Origin: Rickettsiales endosymbiont of Stachyamoeba lipophora
GTDB lineage: Bacteria > Pseudomonadota > Alphaproteobacteria > Rickettsiales > 33-17
Assembly: GCF_003932735.1 (NCBI RefSeq)
Contig: NZ_CP033611.1
Location: 1-64,000 of the forward strand
DNA: 64,000 bases
Reading direction: 5' to 3'
A model generated the notes under the pieces. The model was given only the letters and a program-made list of their open reading frames with translations. It did not search any database and had not been told where the DNA came from. The position numbers were made by a program, and so were the translations under genes. Shown here in pieces: positions 37,269 through 46,004 of this stretch; positions within the stretch are counted from its first letter, which is position 1; each line of letters starts with the position of its first letter.

Positions 37269-39854
37269 ATGCTCGATACAATCAAGCTACAAAAAATATT
37301 AAAAATTATTAACAATACAAACTCTACAGGAGAAGAATTTAAAGCGGCCACTAATAGCTTAACAAAAGAAGATTTAACCTCAGCAACCTTTAATCATACT
37401 AGTAGTGCCGCTAAAATATCTTTAATACAGTTTTTGTTAATTAATCACAAAGATGAATTTATCAATATTTTATTATCAAAACGTAGAAATAAATTTGATT
37501 ACTCTTCTCTTAAGGATCAAGGGTTAGCAGAGCTGATGATAACCAATAATAAGTCCTACTTTAAAGATTCCATTAAGGGCTCTGTATTTTATCAGCAGAT
37601 TTTGAAACATTTAATTGAAACTGGTAAATTTAAAGAAGCGGATGACTTCTGGAATGCACAGAGTGGCGGCGTTATTATTGATAATATAAGCACATTTGCT
37701 AATAATACCAATGGTAATCAAATACTTACATGGCTAATAAACCAACATTGTATACATTTAAAACATAGAAATTTTTATGAATTAGTGCTAAACTGCACAG
37801 ATCAACCTAGATTAGAGCTAATATTTAACGCTTTAATTAGCAGAACGCCAGCCATACAAGCAACCTCTCTAGAACCAAATTTAGAAATCATATATAACTT
37901 ATTAAATTATACTATCCTCTACTCAGATCAAAATACTGTTTTAATAAATGTTATTACTAAATATTTACCTGATATTATAAACAAAGTAAGAGTTCTGAAA
38001 CATGGAGTTAATACTAGCATTATTCATATCATTTTAAAAAATAATGATGTTGCCTTAATGAAATTTGTCTCGAAATCATACTCTGATTTACGTAGCGTTC
38101 AATTTTCAGAGCACAAAAATTTTCTTCATTTAAGCTTTGCTAAAGGTACAACAGAATTAAATAAATGGGCAATTAAAGAATATGCTGACTTAGCCACAAC
38201 CATAAATGATAAAGGGCAAACTATAGCTCATATAGCAGCTGAGAGTGCAACCATCCTTTATGATAATCGTGAAAATGCATTTAGTAATTTACAACTTATT
38301 AAAATCGCAAATCCTCAATTATTGAAAATTACAGATAAAAAAGAAAACACTGCTGTAGATTATATAGTAAAGCACTTACTAACACAACTACGGCCAGCAA
38401 ATAAGAGGAATGCAAAAGGAATTAATTCGTCACTACCAACTATAGAAGAATACTTAAAAGCACTTGATGACCTAGATGATAATATACTTTTTTATCAAGT
38501 GGCAGGAACAACTCTTGGTAATAAGGTATTTAGCTTGCTTGATGATAACGATGCTACATCAGTGCTGCAAGCAGCTCCAAAGAGTTTGGCAAAATTCCAA
38601 GCATCATACACCCATTTTAAGGCAAGAAACGTTGATCAACCTAGCGCAGAGGCAATAACAGCTATCCAGAAACAAGCTCCGCAACCTGCTTCAGTAATAT
38701 CACCACTTTATATTCAACAATCTTTAGGTATATTTAAAGGGTTATTATCAGAAATTCCTAAAATAATATGTGTTTTATCTCAAGATAGACTTTCTTTATC
38801 TTCTCAAGCAAAACAGTTTAATGTAAATAATCAAAATTATGAGAACATTTTACAATACTTCATAGGCATTACACATTTCTCTAATAATTTACCTTCACTA
38901 TGCCTTAACCATAATACTCTCCAGGAACCATATAGCGATATAACAACATCACTAAATTTACTTACAAAAGTAGTAAAAAATACGGAACGCTTACGAAATG
39001 CGTTAGATAATCACCACAAAATTTTTGGTTCTTTGTCATCTTCAAACAACACTGTAATAGTATCATCATCCGCCTTAGTTTCTATAGAAGATCATCAGAT
39101 ACAGATCATTGATCAAATATACAATAAACTACTTTTAAATCTTCAGTCATTACTTGCTCATTCAAAAGTTATAGTTGACACTATTAATGTTTCAGTATCA
39201 CCAACCTTAAACAGCGGATCATTATCAAAGAAACATAGCCGTGATGAGGCCTCTAATCAAGAAATGGCCATACTTAAAAAAGAAATTACACAATTAAAAA
39301 ATGAAATAGCACAAGCAAGAGTACAAGCTATTAGATCTAATGCTGAGATTGCAGCCTATCAAGAAATTATAAATAACTTAGAAGAAAGATCTGCTAAAAA
39401 AGCAAGATTCACCGAAGTGGAGAGCGGAGCAGCAGCTAGTTTTACAAGCAAGGTATCATCCGCAAGTGTAAATTACACGATCGATAATCAAGCATCATCT
39501 TCTCAAGCTTATTCTTCACTATATACTGATAATCCTCCATGTTTTTCTACTGCTGTGCCTGTAGCTCATAATATTGGTGCTGCTGCAGCTATAATTGATC
39601 CTACTGCGTGGTATAATAATTGCACCGCAGGATATTATTCAAGCATAAATTCAAATTATAGTGCGCACCACTTACAGCAACAATCACCCCTAGCGGCAAA
39701 TACTATACAAGCAGTAGATCCAAGCTGGATTGATAGAATTAGCAGATGTACAACAAGCGGCGCTTCCTCAAGCTTTGATACGCAACTACATTCAACAAAT
39801 TATTGGCAACAGCGTGAAAATAAAAAAGAAAATAAAGGCAATTATATAGGCTAA
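37269..39854 (+). CDS. Large putative effector with helical repeats, coiled coil and disordered tail
   Basis: 861 residues, unrecognised as a whole. Residues 1-430 are helical with ankyrin-like traces (GQTIAHIAAESATILYD at about 318). A coiled coil occupies about 665-715 (MAILKKEITQLKNEIAQARV). Basic clusters SKKHSRDE and SAKKARFTE flank it and resemble nuclear localisation signals. The last 140 residues are Ser/Ala/Asn/Gln-rich and probably unstructured. No signal peptide or membrane segment is seen. The gene stands alone between tRNA-Thr and a long gap, in an accessory stretch. Host targeting is an inference from composition and neighbours. Confidence 0.7.
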   Translation: MLDTIKLQKILKIINNTNSTGEEFKAATNSLTKEDLTSATFNHTSSAAKISLIQFLLINHKDEFINILLSKRRNKFDYSSLKDQGLAELMITNNKSYFKDSIKGSVFYQQILKHLIETGKFKEADDFWNAQSGGVIIDNISTFANNTNGNQILTWLINQHCIHLKHRNFYELVLNCTDQPRLELIFNALISRTPAIQATSLEPNLEIIYNLLNYTILYSDQNTVLINVITKYLPDIINKVRVLKHGVNTSIIHIILKNNDVALMKFVSKSYSDLRSVQFSEHKNFLHLSFAKGTTELNKWAIKEYADLATTINDKGQTIAHIAAESATILYDNRENAFSNLQLIKIANPQLLKITDKKENTAVDYIVKHLLTQLRPANKRNAKGINSSLPTIEEYLKALDDLDDNILFYQVAGTTLGNKVFSLLDDNDATSVLQAAPKSLAKFQASYTHFKARNVDQPSAEAITAIQKQAPQPASVISPLYIQQSLGIFKGLLSEIPKIICVLSQDRLSLSSQAKQFNVNNQNYENILQYFIGITHFSNNLPSLCLNHNTLQEPYSDITTSLNLLTKVVKNTERLRNALDNHHKIFGSLSSSNNTVIVSSSALVSIEDHQIQIIDQIYNKLLLNLQSLLAHSKVIVDTINVSVSPTLNSGSLSKKHSRDEASNQEMAILKKEITQLKNEIAQARVQAIRSNAEIAAYQEIINNLEERSAKKARFTEVESGAAASFTSKVSSASVNYTIDNQASSSQAYSSLYTDNPPCFSTAVPVAHNIGAAAAIIDPTAWYNNCTAGYYSSINSNYSAHHLQQQSPLAANTIQAVDPSWIDRISRCTTSGASSSFDTQLHSTNYWQQRENKKENKGNYIG

Positions 39855-40299
39855 AAAAATATGAATTGAACTTGTTGTATGAAATCAAGTAAGAAATAAA
39901 CTATCAAATTGGTAACGTTCCGAATAAAAAGAAAAGAGCGTTACCATGAATAAGCATTAGAGACCTTCTATAAAAAATCAGAAGAACAGCATCTTTAGAA
40001 AAAAGCCAACCATAGGACCAAAGAATATTTAGGCTTATTTGAACCCATACAGATAAATTTTGATAATAGATCTTAAAAACTTAATATGGCCTATCAAGTT
40101 TTAAGAATATACGGAAAGAATACTGCCATGTATAACCATCAAATAAATAGATAGTGAAATTAAAATGGACTTGCACTAATCTAAATTTAGCAATTAGGTA
40201 TTCATAAAATTATTTCTTAAGCTAAGTTTTAAAAAAAATAAATGTTTAACATAAAAGAGGACCTAGGTCCTCTTTTATGTTAAACATTATCTAAACTAA
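39855..40299. other. Gene-poor stretch containing a long perfect palindrome
   Basis: No intact gene. Short interrupted frames on the plus strand (for example YQVLRIYGKNTAMYNHQINR near 40093-40155) could be remnants. The 48-bp palindrome at 40241-40288 is the one clear structure. Confidence 0.45.
40241..40288 (-). terminator. 48-bp perfect palindrome, probable terminator
   Basis: The 24-base arm AATGTTTAACATAAAAGAGG plus ACCT is exactly complementary to the next 24 bases, with no loop bases between the arms. On the minus strand it lies 11 bases after the 40300-41202 stop and is followed by TATTTTTTTT, as in a terminator. The arm is much longer than in other terminators of this window. Confidence 0.75.
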
Positions 40300-41202
40300 T
40301 TAAGGTCTTGAGAAACTTATCCCGTCTGTACCCTTTTTGCTTAGAAGCTTATCTTCTTTTTCCTCAGTTCTACGCTGTAAAAGTTCAGCCGCAGGTTTGG
40401 GCACATTATTAATACCAGTATTATCTGATAAGGATGGAACATTCTCATTATTAGGAGAAGGAACTGCACCTATTAATATTCTTAAATAAGCAATACCTTC
40501 TGAAAATGATGCTTTTATCTCATTCCAAATATTAATATCATCTAAATCATCTAACGCGCCAAAAAAAGGTAAAGAACGGCGTTTACGCGATTGGATATTA
40601 GCATGAGCATTCCCAGGATCTTCTGCTTTACTACCAGCTGGTGCTGATGCTAGGCCGCTGGTTAGCTTTTGTAGTTCTAACAGTTCTTCTCCTACACCAA
40701 GCTGTTTATCCATACTACTTCTATGGTTATAGTGATTAAAATCTGAAAAATCTAAACTTTTGACACTAGATGAACCAGGAGATTGCATAGCATGATGGCC
40801 AAAAGGTATGCTATATTCTCTACTGCTTACTCTCCCGGCATTCTCTTGCTCTGTAGTTTCATGATTGGTATTAAAAGGGGAATCAGCTATTCCTTTACCT
40901 CTACTACTAACCTTACCCACCTTACTAACATCATCGTTCTTACGGCTAGTATCAATCGTCAAATCAGTTCTTCGTGGAGAAGCTGGGCTACCGCGTCGAC
41001 TCCATGAAGCAAATTGTGTACTATTTATCTTTGTATTACCATTTGGAGATTCTGAGCTACCAGGTTCTAATTCAATACTAAATGAAATTGTACTAGCTTT
41101 TGTACGTTCTTGCGTTATGGACTCATTATTTGTGGCCACTTCTTTGTTTGCTTGCTTATCGCCAGCTTTGATTAGAGAAAAAGTATTAGCTTTTGTTGCC
41201 AT
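40300..41202 (-). CDS. Disordered Ser-rich protein, putative effector
   Basis: 300 residues, almost wholly low-complexity: rich in Ser, Asn, Lys, Glu and Gly, with SxxR and SP motifs (SWSRRGSPASPRRTD). A basic cluster SRKRRSLPF (about residue 207) resembles a nuclear localisation signal. A short hydrophobic patch (AYLRILIGAVP, about 235-247) follows. The segment ERTKASTISFSIELEPGSSE near residue 40 resembles a repeated motif in the C-terminus of the 922-residue ankyrin protein at 53196. No enzyme motif or signal peptide is seen. The AACGGGGTT-like context before the ATG gives AAGGGG as ribosome site. Confidence 0.65.
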   Translation of the reverse strand: MATKANTFSLIKAGDKQANKEVATNNESITQERTKASTISFSIELEPGSSESPNGNTKINSTQFASWSRRGSPASPRRTDLTIDTSRKNDDVSKVGKVSSRGKGIADSPFNTNHETTEQENAGRVSSREYSIPFGHHAMQSPGSSSVKSLDFSDFNHYNHRSSMDKQLGVGEELLELQKLTSGLASAPAGSKAEDPGNAHANIQSRKRRSLPFFGALDDLDDINIWNEIKASFSEGIAYLRILIGAVPSPNNENVPSLSDNTGINNVPKPAAELLQRRTEEKEDKLLSKKGTDGISFSRP

Positions 41203-41245
41203 TTTAACCCCTTAAACTACTATTAATTTGTTAATTCTTATAGCA

Positions 41246-41259
41246 TTACTATTTAGCAA
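41246..41259 (-). promoter_or_regulatory. TTACT-N4-AGCAA element
   Basis: TTACTATTTAGCAA, one base off the perfect palindrome upstream of paralogue copy 3. On the coding strand it reads TTGCTAAATAGTAATGCTATAAG and lies 44 bases before the start of the 40300-41202 gene. Confidence 0.35.
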
Positions 41260-41763
41260 CTTTTGTATAAAATTAAATATAATATTAACTTTAAATTAAT
41301 CTTATTTAATATTATAATATAAAATTACTAAATAATAATAAATTTATATATATATAATTTTTTCAAATCAATAGATAAATGACTGAAATATAAAAAAAAT
41401 TAAACAAAGTAACTTATTTATAATAATTAGTTGGAGTATATATAGCTAAAAAGCTAGAGACTTAGGGGGTGGAAGGTAATTTTATTTTGAGGTTAATTTT
41501 TGAAGTTACAGCTAGATTTTTAAGATAAATAATAGTCATCTATACTAAAAAACCTATATAGCGACCTACATACCTCTTGATAGGATTGTCAGTTATCAAG
41601 CTATCTTCTTGCTAAAACTTTTAAGATATTTAGCTGAAAGTGAGTAAAGATATTTTATGAGAATAATTGCCTGGTTTATACAAATATCTTGATACTTATG
41701 GTAAAAATACCAGAAGACAGCTTCTTGACGCAAGAAAGTTTTATCTCAACCTAAGGTGAAAAA

Positions 41764-41801
41764 TAAAAAAGAGCCTAAATTAATTCACTTAGACTCTTTT
41801 T
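41764..41801 (-). terminator. Rho-independent terminator
   Basis: AAAAAGAGTCTAA pairs with TTAGGCTCTTTTT on the minus strand (one mismatch or wobble) and is followed by TATTTTTC. It ends the 41844-42383 gene. Confidence 0.8.
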
Positions 41802-41843
41802 GGAAATAAAAATTCTAAAATTTTTAAAATCTATAAACAATTT

Positions 41844-42383
41844 TTATACTGCAGGATATATTCCCGGGACGTTTACGCCATTGCTTCTCGCTAAGCTTTC
41901 TACATGATGAGGTTGTTGCTGTTCAGCATTATTGGTAGCTCCTGAAGGCCCATTTTGTGATTTTGCCGCAGCAACAATTGGTGCGTTTAACTTATTAAGT
42001 TTCTCAGTTATAAATTGTATATTCTCAGCTTGATTATAACAAAAATCTTTACCACGCTTTCCAAAATAATCCTCCATCTTCTTAGCATGCTCATGCAAAT
42101 TAGGAATTAACTTACATAAACCATAAATAACTAAAAGACTGCCGCTAATATAAAGGGAGTTCTTTAAAATTTCCATTGTAGACTTTAATAAAGCAACTAC
42201 GATAGTTTTTATAAAAGTAAAACCAATACCTATAATTAACGAAACCACCCCTACCCCTATAATTTTATGAGCTTCCGAAGCTCTCTCAGCAGGGAATAAC
42301 TTTTCTTTCATTGTACCAACAAATCCACTTACAGATTCTTTAGCAGTAGAAAGTTTATTTTTAATTCTATCCATTATTGCCAT
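41844..42383 (-). CDS. Small membrane protein of unknown function
   Basis: 179 residues. An amphipathic helix at the N-terminus (MDRIKNKLSTAKESVSGFVG) leads into two hydrophobic segments: about 41-67 (HKIIGVGVVSLIIGIGFTFI) and about 76-93 (SLYISGSLLVIYGLCKLI). A charged helix and a disordered Asn/Gln/Pro tail follow. No signal peptidase site is seen. It resembles no family I know. Its placement among candidate effectors and its hairpin-like membrane topology suggest membrane association in bacterium or host; this is inference. Confidence 0.65.
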   Translation of the reverse strand: MAIMDRIKNKLSTAKESVSGFVGTMKEKLFPAERASEAHKIIGVGVVSLIIGIGFTFIKTIVVALLKSTMEILKNSLYISGSLLVIYGLCKLIPNLHEHAKKMEDYFGKRGKDFCYNQAENIQFITEKLNKLNAPIVAAAKSQNGPSGATNNAEQQQPHHVESLARSNGVNVPGIYPAV

Positions 42384-42545
42384 TATGTTACCTTATTGGA
42401 ATTAATAATTAAGTTAAATATAAGCAAAATATATTTAAATATATAACACAAATACAATACATTGTTAACATTCACAAGATCATTTATCTTATAAATTTAT
42501 ATTTAATAAATTTAATTTAAATATTTGAAGTAGCAAATTACACTT

Positions 42546-43469
42546 TTAACTTAATTTAGCAGCTAAATCTTTTAGAGTCCCTACTTTATGAAAATAATCA
42601 AATTGATTTTTAAACCAGGTTACTTGCCTTTTTGCATAGTTCCTCATTAACTGGGTAACCTTATCTACCATTTCTTCTTTGGATAATTGATTTAAAAGAT
42701 ATAAATTAATTTCGCCTATACCGATTCCTCTACGGTTAATTGATTTCGGTAATAATTCACCAAAGTTCCTCATAAGTACTTCTGTTTCCTCAATTACCCC
42801 ATCTTTCATCATTTCAACGAACCTATGATTAATCTTATGATATAATTCCTCACGATTAAGCCGCAACTCAAAATTAACAAACTGCTCAGGCGCAAAATAT
42901 TTAATCTTTTCTAGCTGCTGAAAATAGCTTAAAGGCTTTCCGGTTTGTAAATAAACTTCATAATTCCTAGTTATACGTTGAGTGTCCGTAGCGGTAATTT
43001 TTTGCAACGAAATAGGATCAATCATACTTAATAACCTATGGGTTTCTTTTAAGCCTTTTTGATTAATATATATATAAGCCTCGTCTTTAGTTTGCTGATC
43101 AATATCAGGAATGTTAGCAATTCCTTGAAGGAGCGAATTTAGATACATACCGCTTCCACCAACTAAAATAGGCACTTGTTTTGTCTCAATAAGTTGATTA
43201 ATTTTTGCTACAACTTCTTTTAGCCAAATCCCTACAGAATAATCTTGCGTTACATTTTTATGCCCATAAAGCAAATGAGGTGCAGCAATAAAATCTGAAT
43301 TTTTAGGTTGCGCGGTAATAATAGGGATTTCTTTATAAACCTGCTGAGCATCCGCATTTATAATCACCCCGTTGGTAATATATTCGCTTATCAAATCAAT
43401 AGCCAGCTGAGATTTACCAGATGCTGTTGCACCAGTCAGCACAATAATATTATTTTCCTTTAAAAGCAT
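42546..43469 (-). CDS. miaA: tRNA dimethylallyltransferase MiaA
   Basis: 307 residues. It transfers a dimethylallyl group to A37 of tRNAs reading codons that begin with U. The P-loop is GATASGKS (residues 13-20). The catalytic INADAQQVYKEIPIITAQP stretch (Asp near residue 40), the VGGSGMYLNSLLQG motif and the RRGIGIGE segment are all present. The start overlaps the hemW end by 10 bases, so it is the last gene of the rph-rdgB-hemW-miaA operon on the minus strand. Confidence 0.95.
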   Translation of the reverse strand: MLLKENNIIVLTGATASGKSQLAIDLISEYITNGVIINADAQQVYKEIPIITAQPKNSDFIAAPHLLYGHKNVTQDYSVGIWLKEVVAKINQLIETKQVPILVGGSGMYLNSLLQGIANIPDIDQQTKDEAYIYINQKGLKETHRLLSMIDPISLQKITATDTQRITRNYEVYLQTGKPLSYFQQLEKIKYFAPEQFVNFELRLNREELYHKINHRFVEMMKDGVIEETEVLMRNFGELLPKSINRRGIGIGEINLYLLNQLSKEEMVDKVTQLMRNYAKRQVTWFKNQFDYFHKVGTLKDLAAKLS

Positions 43470-44599
43470 AAGTACTTTAGCAATGAATTTAAAACTTTTC
43501 TACCCTTTTGAGTAGACTTAAAACCATCATTAAAACTTATTATCAGCCCCTCATCATTTAATTTCTCTAGTTTTGGTATTATCTCTTTATAAGTTATATT
43601 AAACCTTTCTAAGGCAGAATATTCAATTTTTTCATCAATTCTAAGCCTCATCATTAGTATTTCAATTAATAATTCTGTTGGCTCAATTAAAGTTTGGGAC
43701 TGAATACCGTTATTCTTTTCACTGACACTTTTTAACCAATTTTCAGGTTGATGTTGCATTATTATCCCAGACATCTTATGATCAAGCATAACCCTTGAAT
43801 GTGCACCCGGCCCTATACCTAAATACTCATTATATCGCCAATAATTTAGATTATGTTCACATTTAAATCCAGATTTAGCATAATTAGAAATTTCATAATT
43901 ATAGAGTTCTTTTTTTTCACATAACTCTTCTGATAACAAATATAGATTATCCTTTAACTCTTCTTCAGGCATTACAAACTCGCCATTCTTATGTTGAGTA
44001 TAAAATTTAGTACCCTTTTCAATGGTTAGCTGGTATAGAGAAAGATGCTTAGTATTAAAAGATAGAGCCAACTTTAATTCTTTTTCCCATTTTTCTAAAG
44101 TTTGCCCAGGTCGAGCATAAATTAAATCAAAATTAAAATTATTAAAAATTTGTGCAGCACTCTCAATTGCTTTTATAGCCTCTTTAGATGAATGCTCCCT
44201 ACCTAAAAATTTTAAATCAGCATCATTTAAAGCTTGTACTCCAAGCGACACTCTATTGATCCCTGCTTTTTTAAATTCACTAAACTTTGCGGCTTCATAA
44301 GAAGTAGGATTAGCCTCAAGAGTAATCTCAAGCTTCATAGCAGTTTTGAATGTTTTTTTAATATATGCGATCAAGCTCTCAACTAGTAATGGACTCATTA
44401 AAGATGGCGTACCACCCCCAAAAAATATTGAAGTTATAACCTTATCTTTTAAATATTTTTTAAAATAATTTAACTCTTTTATATAAGCTTTGCCCCATTC
44501 CTCAAACTTATAGTCTGAGGCTACGTGGCTGTTAAAGTCACAATAAGGGCACTTAGCTTTACAAAATGGCCAATGTATATATAGCGCTATATTATCCAT
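43460..44599 (-). CDS. hemW: Heme chaperone HemW (HemN-like radical SAM)
   Basis: 379 residues, the shorter HemW size rather than true HemN. The radical SAM cluster motif is C13-x3-C17-x2-C20 (CKAKCPYCDFNSHV). The FFGGGTPSL stretch binds S-adenosylmethionine, and a GVQALND motif follows. HemW lacks the extra Cys of coproporphyrinogen dehydrogenase and inserts heme into respiratory proteins. It overlaps rdgB by 8 bases at its start and miaA at its end. Many databases label this family oxygen-independent coproporphyrinogen oxidase-like. Confidence 0.92.
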   Translation of the reverse strand: MDNIALYIHWPFCKAKCPYCDFNSHVASDYKFEEWGKAYIKELNYFKKYLKDKVITSIFFGGGTPSLMSPLLVESLIAYIKKTFKTAMKLEITLEANPTSYEAAKFSEFKKAGINRVSLGVQALNDADLKFLGREHSSKEAIKAIESAAQIFNNFNFDLIYARPGQTLEKWEKELKLALSFNTKHLSLYQLTIEKGTKFYTQHKNGEFVMPEEELKDNLYLLSEELCEKKELYNYEISNYAKSGFKCEHNLNYWRYNEYLGIGPGAHSRVMLDHKMSGIIMQHQPENWLKSVSEKNNGIQSQTLIEPTELLIEILMMRLRIDEKIEYSALERFNITYKEIIPKLEKLNDEGLIISFNDGFKSTQKGRKVLNSLLKYLCF

Positions 44600-45194
44600 A
44601 AATTTGTCTGAGCTTTAATAACAATTCTTTGAATGCTTGAGTACGGTGATTAATTTGGTTAATTACTTCAGCTGAAAGCTCAGCTAAAGTTTGAGTGAAT
44701 CCATCAGGTATAAAAATAGGAGTATAACCAAAGCCATTACTTCCTTTTGCCGGGAAAGCAATTCGTCCTGCCAGCTCTCCACTAGCTGTGATTATTAGGT
44801 TATCTGCTGGATTGTAAAAACTTAGTACCGTTATAAAGCGCGCTTTAAACGGTGGAGTAACATTTTTTAATAGCTCCTCTAGCTGTGTAAAAGTATTTTT
44901 ATACCCTCCGTAACTCTCAGCAAATCTTTTAGAATTTAATCCAGGAATGTTTTCTAGAGCTTCTATTTCTATTCCCGAATCATCACCAATGGCTGGTAAA
45001 TTATAATAGTGGGCAAAAAACTTAGCTTTGATTAATGCATTTTCTTCATAAGTTTTACCATTTTCCTCTGGCTCTTCAGTAATTTCAGGAAATTTCAAGG
45101 TAAAATCAACATTAAGCATTTGGCCCAAATACTCAAATTCTTTGATTTTACCTTGGTTTTGAGTAGCAATTATAACTTGCTTTAAATTCTTCAT
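44592..45194 (-). CDS. rdgB: dITP/XTP pyrophosphatase RdgB (Ham1 family)
   Basis: 200 residues. It hydrolyses non-canonical purine triphosphates (dITP, XTP) to keep them out of DNA and RNA. Visible motifs are the N-terminal IIATQNQGKIKEF substrate loop, PAIGDDSGIEIEALENIPGLNSKRFAESYG with the catalytic Asp pair, and SNGFGYTPIF near the C-terminus, where most family members have Asp instead of Thr after FGY. The NHRTQAF end motif is normal. The start shares the ATGA overlap with the rph stop. Confidence 0.93.
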   Translation of the reverse strand: MKNLKQVIIATQNQGKIKEFEYLGQMLNVDFTLKFPEITEEPEENGKTYEENALIKAKFFAHYYNLPAIGDDSGIEIEALENIPGLNSKRFAESYGGYKNTFTQLEELLKNVTPPFKARFITVLSFYNPADNLIITASGELAGRIAFPAKGSNGFGYTPIFIPDGFTQTLAELSAEVINQINHRTQAFKELLLKLRQIYG

Positions 45195-45910
45195 GATTTA
45201 CTAATTGCGCTTCTTTGGATTTTAATAAGCTCTTTAATTCCTTTCTCAGCAGTAACAAGCATCTGATCAAGCTGTTCTTTGGTAAAGCTGCTCTCTTCTC
45301 CTATAGCCTGAACTTCAACTATGCTCCCGTGCCCTGTCATAATAAAATTAGCATCCACATCAGCTTCACTATCTTCTTCATAATCTATATCTAATAATAC
45401 TTTGTGATCAATTATTCCACATGATACTGCGGCCACTTCAGTCATAATAGGATTTTTTGAAATTTTATGTTCAGCAAGTAATCTTTTAATAGCCAGACTC
45501 AATGCTACGAAACCACCGGTAATTGCTGCAGTTCTAGTACCACCATCAGCTTGCAGCACATCACAATCTATAATAATTTGCCTTTCACCAAGCATTTCCA
45601 AATCTACTGCAGCTCTCAAAGCCCGTGCAATAAGCCTTTGGATTTCCTGAGTTCTACCTGAAATTTTACCTAAATTGATATCTCTTTTCATTCTTCTATG
45701 GGTAGCACGAGGCAACATAGAATATTCAGCAGTAATCCAACCAGATCCTTTTCCCCTTAGAAAAGCCGGAACACTCTCATCTACACTGGCACAGCATAAT
45801 ACATGAGTATTACCAAACATAATTAAACATGAACCTTCAGCATGCAGCGATACATGAGGTTGTATTGTTACTGGCCTTAATTCTTCTCTATTTCTTCCCG
45901 AATGTCTCAT
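45191..45910 (-). CDS. rph: Ribonuclease PH
   Basis: 239 residues, full length. A phosphate-dependent 3' exonuclease that trims tRNA precursors and works as a hexameric ring. The N-terminal RHSGRNREELRPV, the CCASVDESVPAFLRGKGSGWITAEY phosphate-binding region, the SGRTQEIQRLIARALRAAVDL helix and DCDVLQADGGTRTAAITG are all intact. It is the first gene of the minus-strand operon and lies back to back with grpE across a 94-base region. Confidence 0.96.
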   Translation of the reverse strand: MRHSGRNREELRPVTIQPHVSLHAEGSCLIMFGNTHVLCCASVDESVPAFLRGKGSGWITAEYSMLPRATHRRMKRDINLGKISGRTQEIQRLIARALRAAVDLEMLGERQIIIDCDVLQADGGTRTAAITGGFVALSLAIKRLLAEHKISKNPIMTEVAAVSCGIIDHKVLLDIDYEEDSEADVDANFIMTGHGSIVEVQAIGEESSFTKEQLDQMLVTAEKGIKELIKIQRSAISKS

Positions 45911-45935
45911 TCTATTTCCTTTTTATAAATTTACA

Positions 45936-45966
45936 CTTGAAATTTCGCTTGCCACAACACATATAA
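45936..45966 (+). promoter_or_regulatory. Possible heat-shock (RpoH-type) promoter of grpE
   Basis: CTTG (45936-45939, within CTTGAAA) followed 19 bases later by ACATAT fits the alphaproteobacterial RpoH consensus CTTG-N17/18-CCATNT with one mismatch and a long spacer. TATAAT also occurs at 45962-45967, so a housekeeping promoter is possible. grpE is a classical heat-shock gene. Confidence 0.35.
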
Positions 45967-46004
45967 TATCATTACAAAACTAACAATAACTATTTGGTAG
46001 AAAT

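Larger units (their letters stand above)
41203..41843. other. Long AT-rich gap
   Basis: About 640 bases with no convincing gene. It contains the upstream element of the 40300-41202 gene (41246-41259), a very AT-rich block (41270-41410) and the terminator of the 41844-42383 gene (41764-41801). Interrupted frames near 41640-41760 (KYLDTYGKNTRRQLLDARKF) may be remnants. Confidence 0.4.

Noticed and set aside
40000-42000. Insertion sequence or prophage in the gene-poor stretch
   Set aside because: No transposase or integrase motif, terminal inverted repeats or target duplications were found; the 48-bp palindrome is better explained as a terminator.
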